From NCBI GenBank assembly GCA_963707445.1, contig CAVPPW010000052.1:62001-126000 (forward strand): a DNA stretch of 64,000 nt, read 5' to 3'. The translations under genes and the position numbers were made by a program. The stretch is from JALORV01 sp963707445 (lineage in GTDB: Bacteria; Pseudomonadota; Gammaproteobacteria; Burkholderiales; Burkholderiaceae_F). Under the pieces are notes generated by a model. That model saw only the letters and a program-made list of their open reading frames with translations. It did no database searches and had not been told where the DNA came from. Below are positions 41,716-49,537 of this stretch, piece by piece; positions within the stretch are counted from its first letter, which is position 1, and each line of letters begins with the position of its first letter.

Positions 41716-42702
41716 GTGTGGTGGATCAGCTACCGCGGTGAGGGCCGGCACGGCCTCGACAACATCGGCGTGTTCACGGATGACGGCAGGGCTCTGAAGG
41801 ACCATCCGCTGCTGCTTGATCCTGCGCCGAAAGCTCATCCCTTGCATATTCCGCGCGGTTTCGCGCTGGTCGGCGAAGACCTTTATATCGCAAGTGCGTG
41901 GCGGCACGACAGTCACGTCGCACGGTATCGCCGGCATGGAAACTCGTTTCATTTTGTCGACAACCTCGTGACCTCGGCGCAGGTGGTGGCGATGGTCCAT
42001 CCCTTCGACGTCGAGCTGGGCGATGATGGCCGGCTCTACATCTCGTGCCAGGACACGAACACCGTCATCGCGGTCATGCCCAAGACCCGCAGGCCCGCTC
42101 CGGTCGCGTCGCATCTGCGTGAGGAATTTCCCAGCGGCCGCTTCCTCCCCGGGACGCTGGTGGCATCGGCCCGCGGGCAACTGCCGGATGCGGGGCGCGA
42201 GCCACCGAAAGACGTACCGGCGCCACAAGGGCTTGAAGTTGTCCTCGACGTCCACGGCAAGCCCCGCCACTCTGTTCGCGGCATCATCGTTCACCGCGAA
42301 TACCTTTACGTCGCAGACGAAGCGGGTGACGCTGTCAAGATTTTCGAAATCGCATCCGGGCGCCTGATCGCGCGCATCCGTGGCAAGCGCATCAGGAAGC
42401 CGGTCCATCTGATCCTGCACGGCGAGACGCTTTATATCGGCGCGGCCGGCACCGGCAGCATCCTCGCCTACGATATCCCGCAGGAGCCTCCGCGCGGCAA
42501 ACTGAAGGCGCGCGTCGTCATCGACGGCAAGCTCAAGGCGCCAGCGGGCTTCGCCATCGGCCCGGACGGTGATTTCTATGTGGCCGAGCGCTTCGAGCAG
42601 CGCGTGCGCCGTTTCACGGTCGAAGGCAAGAAAAATGGCACCTTCATCGAAGGGCTGCCCGATGTTCCCGAATTCCTGCTCCACGTGCCGAACCGTCTTT
42701 GA
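41716..42702 (+). CDS. NHL/YncE-like beta-propeller protein
   Basis: An intact 328-residue ORF with a GTG start behind AGGTGA. It shows repeated blade-like strands: GRLYISCQDTNTVIAVM, EYLYVADEAGDAVKIFE, ETLYIGAAGTGSILAYD and GDFYVAERFEQRVRRF, the pattern of NHL or YncE-type six-bladed propellers. No signal peptide is visible, so it is probably cytosolic. No catalytic motif is recognised. It lies 26 nt after the membrane protein and 14 nt before the CYTH-like gene. Confidence 0.75.
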   Translation: MWWISYRGEGRHGLDNIGVFTDDGRALKDHPLLLDPAPKAHPLHIPRGFALVGEDLYIASAWRHDSHVARYRRHGNSFHFVDNLVTSAQVVAMVHPFDVELGDDGRLYISCQDTNTVIAVMPKTRRPAPVASHLREEFPSGRFLPGTLVASARGQLPDAGREPPKDVPAPQGLEVVLDVHGKPRHSVRGIIVHREYLYVADEAGDAVKIFEIASGRLIARIRGKRIRKPVHLILHGETLYIGAAGTGSILAYDIPQEPPRGKLKARVVIDGKLKAPAGFAIGPDGDFYVAERFEQRVRRFTVEGKKNGTFIEGLPDVPEFLLHVPNRL

Positions 42703-42716
42703 GCCGCAGCAACGCC

Positions 42717-43495
42717 ATGACGCCACTTGCATCGACGTCGCGGCTGGTCTGTGCCTTGGCGGCCGCCTTCGCCGCAGCTGACACCCGCAGCGTCGAATCG
42801 CAGGCCGAGATCCAGATCAATCTGTGCAGCGACCCGGCGCAGGTGATCAGCACACTCGCCCTTGTGGGAGACCGAAAGCCAACGACAATCTGGCTCTTCG
42901 ATTCACCAACACTTGAGCTGAATCGTGCAGGACTTCGACTCCGCTTGCGGGAACATCGCAAGGGATCGGAACTGACCCTGAAGGTGGCGGGCCAGAACTG
43001 CGAACAAGTAAATCCTGCGCTGCTGAAACCTAATGGCAAATGCGAAGCGGATCTTCACGGCGATGCGCTGGACGACGTCATTTCACTTTCGCGCCGCCTC
43101 GATAAGTCAGGCCGCGAGAGGCTTCTGGCGTCGGATACCGCGCGTGGAGCACCGCTGGCCGCGGCACTGACGGCAGCGATGGAGCCAAGCCAACGCACGC
43201 TGCTGGCGGAGCGCCGCTCAGCTGACGGGCGGCGCGGAGCCGCTGCCGTCGGACATCTCGCGCCTCGGCCCATCGACCGTACGCACTTATCGCAATCGGA
43301 ACGCTTCGCATGTCGTCGAGGTTTGGACACTGTCCGGCCGGGCAGGAATTCGTCGAGCTTTCCGAGAAGACGCGGCGCAGCGTGGCGCTCGCGCGGCGCG
43401 CCGAACTCACACAGCTCGTGAACGCGGCAGGCCTCGCGATATGTCGCGATCAGGAGTCGCAGGCGAAGAACAAGCTCACGCTGCTCGCGCGCTGA
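42717..43495 (+). CDS. Exported CYTH-domain-like protein (two apparent frameshifts)
   Basis: An N-terminal hydrophobic segment (STSRLVCALAAAFAAADTRS) looks like a signal peptide. The following chain resembles a CYTH/triphosphate-tunnel fold: AEIQINLC near the start, then WLFDSPTLELNRAGLRLRLREHRKGSELTLKV, and later VVEVWTLSG, FVELSEK and AELTQLVNAAGL. Insertions near 43229 and 43343 split it; corrected, it has 258 residues. CYTH enzymes act on inorganic triphosphates or adenylate in the cytosol, so an exported member would be unusual. Assignment rests on pattern only. Confidence 0.55.
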
Positions 43496-43548
43496 CAACG
43501 TTGACGGGTCGGCAAGGACTGAACTGATGCGACCGCGCTCGCGGAAAT

Positions 43549-43598
43549 TGGTGGCCAAGGGCGGAATCGAACCACCGACACAAGGATTTTCAGTCCCG
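43549..43598 (-). pseudogene. 3' fragment of tRNA-Phe (GAA), likely integration scar
   Basis: On the minus strand CTGAAAATCC (anticodon loop GAA), GGTGGTTCGATTCCGCC (T arm) and TTGGCCACCA (acceptor 3' half with CCA) are intact, but the D arm and 5' acceptor are absent. 3' tRNA ends are the normal attachment sites of integrative elements, so this probably marks one edge of an inserted element. No second copy is seen in the window. Confidence 0.7.
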
Positions 43599-43898
43599 CC
43601 GCAGCGTCGATAAACACCAATTTACACTAAGCGAGCCCGCGCAGATCGCTCTTGTAGCACTGCGAGGATGGACTGAGAACTTGCGGCCTCAGAGCAACGC
43701 GAGAGTCGACTTCCGACCCGTTGCTGACGTAGCGTTCGCCGCAAAGCGGACGTGTTCTCAGAACCGAAAGCAGTCGTGCAATCGAATGGCCGCTACTGAG
43801 ATTCGCTGACCGGCAGAAGCCGACCCACAGCCGTCATTGGCAAGCCGCAAATGGATGGCCTGTCGTGTCGAGGGCACGGGTGGGTCCAGCCCAGTGGC
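43599..43898. other. Intergenic stretch at the start of the accessory segment
   Basis: These 300 nt show no ORF with coding character, no repeat and no hairpin of note. They lie between the tRNA-Phe fragment and the cytochrome gene. Confidence 0.5.
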
Positions 43899-44264
43899 TC
43901 AAGGCCGATCAGGCCGGTCATCGGCCTTGATCACGCCGTCTGCTCGCCCCTTGAAGTAGCGATAGATGCCGTCGATGGCGGGCTGAACGAGCGGGTTGCC
44001 GCGGTAGCCCGGCATCCCGCGGGCCGGCTCGCCGTCGAGCACGGCACGCAGGAAGGCCTCGCGAGTCTGGGTTCGTGCGTATTCGACGATCGACGGGCCC
44101 GATGACCCCAAATACGACCCGCCGTGACAACGAGCGCAATCCATGGCGCGCAAGGTGCGCCATGCCGAGGCCACCTCTGGATCGTCCAGCGGCCGAGCCG
44201 CCGAAGGGCTGCCGAGTGCGCCGAAAACCAGAACGATCAGGCCGACGCTCAGGATGCGTGGCAC
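43899..44264 (-). CDS. Small c-type cytochrome
   Basis: 121 residues with a signal peptide (RILSVGLIVLVFGALGSPSAA) and one haem site CARCHGG; the distal Met is probably in GMPGYRG. The single CxxCH, signal peptide and C-terminal helix (QPAIDGIYRYFKGRADG) fit a periplasmic monohaem class-I cytochrome of the sort serving PQQ dehydrogenases, although none is present here. A GTG start overlaps the stop of the preceding gene (TAGTG), so the two are translationally coupled. Confidence 0.85.
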   Translation of the reverse strand: MPRILSVGLIVLVFGALGSPSAARPLDDPEVASAWRTLRAMDCARCHGGSYLGSSGPSIVEYARTQTREAFLRAVLDGEPARGMPGYRGNPLVQPAIDGIYRYFKGRADGVIKADDRPDRP

Positions 44265-44704
44265 TATGGCAGCACGGCAGCGACCGGCCCCTCTGCGGCG
44301 CTGCGGGCCTGCAGGGTTTCGGCAGCGCGCAGCGCCTGCACACGCGGCGACGGCTCCAGCGCCGGGTGGGCGTAGCGGATCTCGCTGTCGTCGACCTTCA
44401 ACAAGTTGGTCAGCGTGCTCGGCGGCAGGCGGGTCATCTGTTCCTCGTCGAGCTGGCGGACAAACACCCAGCGTGTCGGCGTCTTGACGAAGGCGAATCG
44501 TGTCGGCAGGTCGACGTAGACGTCCCAGTCCTTCACCTCCACGGTCGATGAGCTTTGGGCCTGAACGACCGGCGTGACGATGGCCATGCCGAGGGCGGCC
44601 ACGGTGCCGGCCAGACCGATGGCCAGAGCGTGGCGAGCGGGCAGCACTCGCTGCACGGCTGCAACGATCTTCCGGGCGACAGGCTGGAGGGTGCTGGCGT
44701 TCAT
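44264..44704 (-). CDS. Exported hypothetical protein upstream of the cytochrome
   Basis: 146 residues. An N-terminal basic region and hydrophobic stretch (ALAIGLAGTVAALGMAIVTPVVQAQS) form a probable signal peptide. The mature part STVEVKDWDVYVDLPTRFAFVKTP and TRWVFVRQL looks beta-rich, with no known domain. It is the first gene of a two-gene unit with the cytochrome and diverges from the large regulator at 44923, which makes it a candidate target of that regulator. Confidence 0.65.
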   Translation of the reverse strand: MNASTLQPVARKIVAAVQRVLPARHALAIGLAGTVAALGMAIVTPVVQAQSSSTVEVKDWDVYVDLPTRFAFVKTPTRWVFVRQLDEEQMTRLPPSTLTNLLKVDDSEIRYAHPALEPSPRVQALRAAETLQARSAAEGPVAAVLP

Positions 44705-44841
44705 TTCAAGGGTCCTTTCAGGTAGTGCCTCGCGGGGCGGATTCGATGACCAGACTGTGCTCGTCGGTGTGCCGCCTCGTCCTTAAGCGTTCCTAGGCGA
44801 GCGCTAAGCCTTCCAAAAGTTTGTGCCGCGGGTGCCGAACT

Positions 44842-44899
44842 GCCGACGATCGTCGGCGCTCGCTAGACTGAGGCTTCCGAGGGGTCTCGGGCCGAGACC
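44842..44899. promoter_or_regulatory. Two perfect palindromes in the divergent promoter region
   Basis: GCCGACGA-TCGTCGGC (44842-44857, 16 bp, no centre) and GGTCTCGG-G-CCGAGACC (44883-44899) lie in the 218-nt gap between the divergent exported-protein gene and the regulator. Both are good candidates for operator sites; the second, 23 nt before the regulator start, could also form an RNA hairpin. Confidence 0.5.
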
Positions 44900-44922
44900 G
44901 GCACCACGTCGAGGGAAAGAAC

Positions 44923-47537
44923 TTGGCTCCTTGCTACACGGTCGGTGAGTTCGAGGTCCGGCCCGACGAACGCCGCGTGCTGAGCGGGGGGGCGCCGGTC
45001 GTGCTGAGTTCGCGCGCCTTCGATCTTCTGCTGTGCCTGATCGAGCACCGCGACCGGGTGGTCAACAAGAGCGAACTTCTGGAGCTGGTCTGGCCCGGTG
45101 TGGTGGTCGAGGAAAACAACTTGACCGTCCACGTCTCGGCGCTGCGCAAGCTGCTCGGTGCGCAGGCCGTGGCCACTGTTCCCGGACGGGGCTATCGGTT
45201 TGCCATGGCGGTTGCCGAGACGAACAGCGAAGCGCCTGTGCGCGAGATCCGGCACAGTCTGCCAGCCGAGCGCGACACCTTCGTCGGGCGCGCCGAGGCA
45301 TTGGACGGGCTGTCCCAGCGCATCCAGTCGGGCGCGCGCCTCGTGTCGGTGCTCGGCCTCGGCGGCACCGGCAAGACGCGCCTGGTGACGCGCTACGGCC
45401 GCAGCAATCTCGGCGAGTTTCCGGGCGGCGTCTGGTTCTGCGATTTGGCGCCCGCGCGCAGTCTCGACGGCGTCGTGAGCGCGGTCGCCCTGGGTCTCGA
45501 CGTTCCGCTCGGCCGTGACGATCCGGTGGTGCAGCTCGGCCATGCCATCGCCGGGCGCGGCCGCTGTCTGGTGATCCTCGACAACTTCGAGCAGGTGGCG
45601 CGGCATGCCCGGTCGACCCTGGGCCGATGGCTGGACCGCGCCGAGCAGGCCTGCTTCGTGGTCACAACGCGCGAGGTGCTGGGCCTTCCCGGCGAGGACG
45701 TTCTGGCTCTACCACCGCTGCCGCCGGCCGACGGTGTCGCGTTGTTCGTGCAGCGTGCCGAAGCCGCGGGATTCGATTTCCATCCCGGTATGGAAGACCA
45801 GTCGGCCATCGCTCCGCTGGTGGACCTGCTCGACGGCTTGCCGCTGGCCATCGAACTAGCCGCGGCGCGCGTGCGTGTGATGCCACCGCGCCTGCTGCTG
45901 CAGCGCATGAGCGAGCGATTCAAGCTGCTCGTGTCCAAGGGCGGCCGGGTCGATCGTCAATCGACACTGCGCGCCGCATTCGATTGGTCGTGGGACCTCT
46001 TGCCGCCGCACGAGAAGGCTGCGCTGGCGCAACTATCGGTGTTCGAAGGCGGCTTCACCCTCGAGGCCGCCGAGGCGGTGATCGACCTCACGGCCTTCGA
46101 CGACGCGCCGTGGACCGTGGATGCGGTTCACGCTCTCGTCGACAAATCCTTCGTGCGGCCGCGTGGCGACGGCCGTTTCGACCTGCTCGTCAGCGTGCAG
46201 GTTTACGCCGCCGAACACTTGGAGACCGAAGGACGCTATGCCGGCAGCGGACCGCAGGCGATGGCTGCGGCCCAGATGCGAGCCATCGCATGGTTCGCCG
46301 CGCTGGGGCCGATACGCGCCATTGAAGGCCGCTGCGCCGACCTCGACAACCTCGTGACGGCGTGCCGCCGTGCGGTGGCCCTTGGCGATGGCGACTCGGC
46401 TGCCGGCGCGCTCGACGGCGCGTGGGATGCGCTGAGCCTGCGAGGGCCCTTCGAGACCGGCGTCGAACTTGCCGAATCGGTGTGTGCGATGTTGGGTTTG
46501 AATGACCGTGCGGCGGCGCAGGCGCAGTCGGTGCTGGGCCACGCACTGGTGGTCTGCGGCCGTTCGGGCCCCGCGCGCGCGGTTTTCGACAGGGCACTCG
46601 CGTGCGCCCTCGCCACCGGCGATCGGCTCTGTGAGGCGTGGGTGATGTTCCGGCTCGGGTGCTGCACTTCGACGAGGGCCGAATGGACGAAGCCCGCGCG
46701 CATTGCGTTGCGGCGATGCAGATGGCGCAGGAACTGGGCGAGCGCCGGCTGGAATGCTCGGCGATCAATCTACTGGGCAATGTGGCACATGTCATCGGTC
46801 ACACGGACGAATCGTTGTTGCAGTACGAGCGCGCGCTCGCGCTGGCACGCGAGACAGGTGACCGGCAATTGCAGGGCAGCATTCTGGGCAATATCGCCAA
46901 TCTACATGCCGCACTCGGGCGTATGGACGACTCACTGGTCCGATGCGCGGAGACCCTGGCGATCGCACGCGACACCGGCGATCGTCGGCTCGAAGGCAAT
47001 ATGTTGTGCAACCTGGGCATGGTGTGCTTCGTTCAGGAGCGCCTTTCCGACGCCGAAGCGGCGTCCAAAGCCGCACTCGTCGTGGGGCGCGAGCTCGGCA
47101 ACTTGCGGCTCGAGTGCATCGTGCTGTGCAACCTCGGCATCGTGTACGAGCGCCTGGGCCGCCCGGGCGAAGCGCAAGCACACTTCGAGGCGGCCGTGCG
47201 CCTGGCGCATGCGCTCGGCGATCCGCTCTTGGAGGGCCAGTTCCTGGGCTACCTGGGTCTGCTGCATGCGCGGCAGGGCAGGCAGGGTGAAGCGCGAGAT
47301 TGCCTGGACTCGGGTGAGGCAATGCTGCGAGGCGGGTCGGACCAATTCGGACTGGGCGTGCTACTGACCAGCCGCGCCGAGGCTCACTACCTGGCCGGTG
47401 ATGCCGTGGCTGCGACCGCATCCCTCGCGGCCGCGTCGGCCATCGCCGCCGAGGTCGGCGCCGGTCCCACCTCAGAGGTCGGTCTGGCGCTGGCACGCGT
47501 GAATACGCTGATCGCACCGCCCCGCAAAAGGAACTAG
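44923..47537 (+). CDS. Winged-helix (OmpR-type) / ATPase / TPR transcriptional regulator (one apparent frameshift)
   Basis: About 871 residues from a TTG behind GAGGGAAAG. Residues 1-95 are a Trans_Reg_C winged helix (VVLSSRAFDLLLCLIEHRDRVV, LTVHVSALRKLLG, VPGRGYRF). Next is a STAND-type ATPase: Walker A VLGLGGTGKTRLV, Walker B-like CLVILDNFEQV, and LPLAIELAAARVRVM. The C-terminal half is TPR-like (repeated A-x-x-LGxxxxAEA, for example IVYERLGRPGEAQAHFEAA). A lost G in a G-run near 46660 shifts the frame. Such regulators sense an unknown signal via the TPR/ATPase part. It diverges from the exported-protein/cytochrome pair. Confidence 0.88.
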
Positions 47538-47594
47538 GCTGCCTTGAAGCAGACGGTCGCGGCCGACCGCTTCAGTCGCAACGCAGGCCGAGGT

Positions 47595-47897
47595 TCACAA
47601 GCGGCCATCGCGAGCTGCGCGTTCTCGCAACTCCACAACCCACTCGTTGGCGTCGTCCTTTAGGCAATCGGGCAACGGCCAGCCAGGCGCAGATTCAACA
47701 AAGTGGAGTACGCGCCAAGCGAGCCCAAAGCAGCTGTCTGAACCGAACAAGGTAACAAGTTCGCGAGCCTCCTCGTCCGTGGCGGGTTTCGACAAACCCT
47801 TCACCAGATCTTCAACTTCTCGGATCTGATCGACCGTAGCCGTTCGCTCAGGGGGTAGTCGTCCGAGTTCTCGAAGACGAAGGACTTCAGAGCGCAT
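47595..47897 (-). CDS. Hypothetical protein
   Basis: A 100-residue acidic and helical ORF (TVDQIREVEDLVKGLSKPATDEEARELVTLFG, then GWPLPDCLKDDANEWVVELRERA). The length and the compact soluble character resemble small immunity-like proteins of accessory regions, but no family is recognised. It lies 57 nt after the regulator in the opposite direction. Confidence 0.5.
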   Translation of the reverse strand: MRSEVLRLRELGRLPPERTATVDQIREVEDLVKGLSKPATDEEARELVTLFGSDSCFGLAWRVLHFVESAPGWPLPDCLKDDANEWVVELRERAARDGRL

Positions 47898-48131
47898 GAC
47901 GTTGACGTCCGCTTTCGTGCTAAGCGCGGTTATAGCGTCAATGACCGCAACTGGCCGCGTGCGGCCGCCGGGTCACTTTGGTCGACTCGCCCGCGCATCA
48001 GGCGAGGAGATCGACGAGTCGCAGACGAACACTTCATAGCAATTCCGTCGACCCCACAACCGAAAATTGGCAGACCCCGGAACGCTTATTGCTGCAAACA
48101 ACAATAGCTTCATTACCTAAGAGGCCCCCAC

Positions 48132-48305
48132 ATGCTGTATTACGCATTGGTGTTCTTTGTTCTGGGATTGATCGCCGGAGCCTTAGGGCTTTTTGGACTC
48201 GCTGCGATCGCGGGCCAGATTGCCTGGGTCCTATTCTTGATCGGCGTTGTACTGCTGGTGATCCACCTAGTCACCGGACGCACTCCCCGCACTCCCATAA
48301 CCTAA
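48132..48305 (+). CDS. DUF1328 small membrane protein (YtjA type)
   Basis: 57 residues: MLYYALVFFVLGLIAGALG, then two further hydrophobic stretches (AAIAGQIAWVLFLIGVVLLVIHL) and a short polar tail. This two-helix pattern, with YYALVFFVLGLIAG at the start, is that of DUF1328. AGAGG precedes the ATG. It is too short for standard ORF calling. In enterics and pseudomonads the family is often stress-induced. Confidence 0.85.
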   Translation: MLYYALVFFVLGLIAGALGLFGLAAIAGQIAWVLFLIGVVLLVIHLVTGRTPRTPIT

Positions 48306-48574
48306 GAAAACGACGCCACGGCGGCAGCTATGCGCAGCGTGGCCTGCTCGACCAGACACTGATCGAGGCGAGCCGGCGCGCCGAATTCGACACGCTGGCC
48401 GCTGCGCGGATCAACGAGCGGACCGCTTTACTGCGCGCAGTCCGCTCGCTGCTCGGAAGCCGCTGCAGCCGCGTCTTCGGCCCTTGCAGCATGAAGGAGC
48501 AGGTCCGCAATTAAGAAGGCAAAGCTGCCCAAAGGGCGGTCGCGACTCCGTCCTAGCGACGCTGCCGCGACCCC

Positions 48575-49063
48575 TTACGATTTCTTCGGATAGTCGAGCA
48601 GCACTTCTGCGGGCTTGATCGTGTCGATTCTTGACCACGACTTCGCGTCGAATGTGAACTCGGCGACGGCACATGTCGGCATGCGGGCTATCTCGCCCGA
48701 GAGTCGATGCGCGAGCTCGGTCAACTCGGGGTTGTGGCCAAACAACATCACGCACTCCACCTCGTCGCCAAGCTGATGGATCACGTCGAGCAGGTCGTCC
48801 ACGTCGGCTGCGTACAGCCGCTCCGTCACGACGATATCCTTGCGCCGGTAGTCGAGCTTCTCGGCAATGATCTCTGCCGTGCTAAGTGCGCGCACGGCGG
48901 GACTCGACAGGATCAAATCTGGCTTCACGTCGCGCTTCGCCAACCGCTCACCCATCTTCGGTGCGTCGCGCCGGCCGCGATCGTTCAACGGCCGGTCTTT
49001 GTCGGCCAAGGTGGCGTCGTCCCAACTGGACTTGGCGTGACGAATGAGAAAGAGCGTTTTCAT
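48575..49063 (-). CDS. sixA: Phosphohistidine phosphatase SixA-type
   Basis: An intact 162-residue protein of the histidine phosphatase superfamily. It starts KTLFLIRHAKSSWDDA, where RHAKSSW carries the nucleophilic His, and has GHNPELTELAHRL with the second catalytic His. It removes phosphate from phosphohistidine in HPt or phosphotransfer proteins. It is downstream of a TIR-domain remnant on the same strand. Confidence 0.88.
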   Translation of the reverse strand: MKTLFLIRHAKSSWDDATLADKDRPLNDRGRRDAPKMGERLAKRDVKPDLILSSPAVRALSTAEIIAEKLDYRRKDIVVTERLYAADVDDLLDVIHQLGDEVECVMLFGHNPELTELAHRLSGEIARMPTCAVAEFTFDAKSWSRIDTIKPAEVLLDYPKKS

Positions 49064-49069
49064 GCCAAT

Positions 49070-49234
49070 CGCGCACTCTATCCCCTTGAGTCAGGGGCTT
49101 GAACGGCGCGTCGAGCTTGTCATCTTTCCAGAGTCCCGCGCTCAGGATCCGGCCATCGGCAGAAAGCACGACACCCGCAAGTCGCTCGACGACCGGCGAT
49201 CCGCGCGTTTGTAGGAAATGAAGACGTCAGCCAT
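49070..49234 (-). pseudogene. TIR-domain N-terminal remnant
   Basis: The ATG at 49232-49234 opens MADVFISYKRADR, the first strand and box 1 of a TIR domain. After one missing C (near 49189) the expected helix PVVERLAGVVLSADGR follows, then similarity ends and the frame runs into sixA. Only about 35 residues of the domain remain, so it cannot be functional. Such stumps are common where defence genes were gained and lost. Confidence 0.6.
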
Positions 49235-49537
49235 CTTCGACGGTCGCCCTTAGATTGCAGCTCGATGGAAAGCTTAGGACTAACCAGAGTTCTCAGGGAA
49301 GCGTCAAGCGACTGCGTCCGAGTGAGTTGGCGCCACATATCGGGGCTGGGCGTAGACACCAGGCCCGCCTGATCAACAGAACTGCGAAGGGTCATGGCGA
49401 CGCCGGCCCTTTTCGCGCCGAGAAACCCAGCGTCGGTGACAGCGAGGGCACTCCGCTTCGCGGGCTTGTCAATCGCCCGCTGCGCCCGCAACTTGCTCGG
49501 ATGACGCACCCGGGTCTGTCCGGGCTTAAGCTCGACA
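49235..49537. other. Intergenic stretch upstream of lhr
   Basis: These 303 nt hold open frames on both strands (for example plus-strand 49255 on), but none shows a ribosome-binding site or family motif. They separate the TIR remnant from the divergent helicase gene and must include their promoters. Confidence 0.45.

Noticed and set aside
43549..43640. A complete tRNA-Phe gene
   Set aside because: No D arm or matching 5' acceptor strand can be found next to the intact 3' half.
44781..44806. TTAAGCG...CGCTAAG as a third operator in the regulator promoter region
   Set aside because: The arms match only partly when compared as inverted repeats; too weak to list beside the two perfect palindromes.
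48306..48574. ORF fragment GGSYAQRGLLDQTLIEASRRAEF as a gene remnant
   Set aside because: It has no start with a ribosome-binding site and no recognisable family; it may be chance coding-like sequence.
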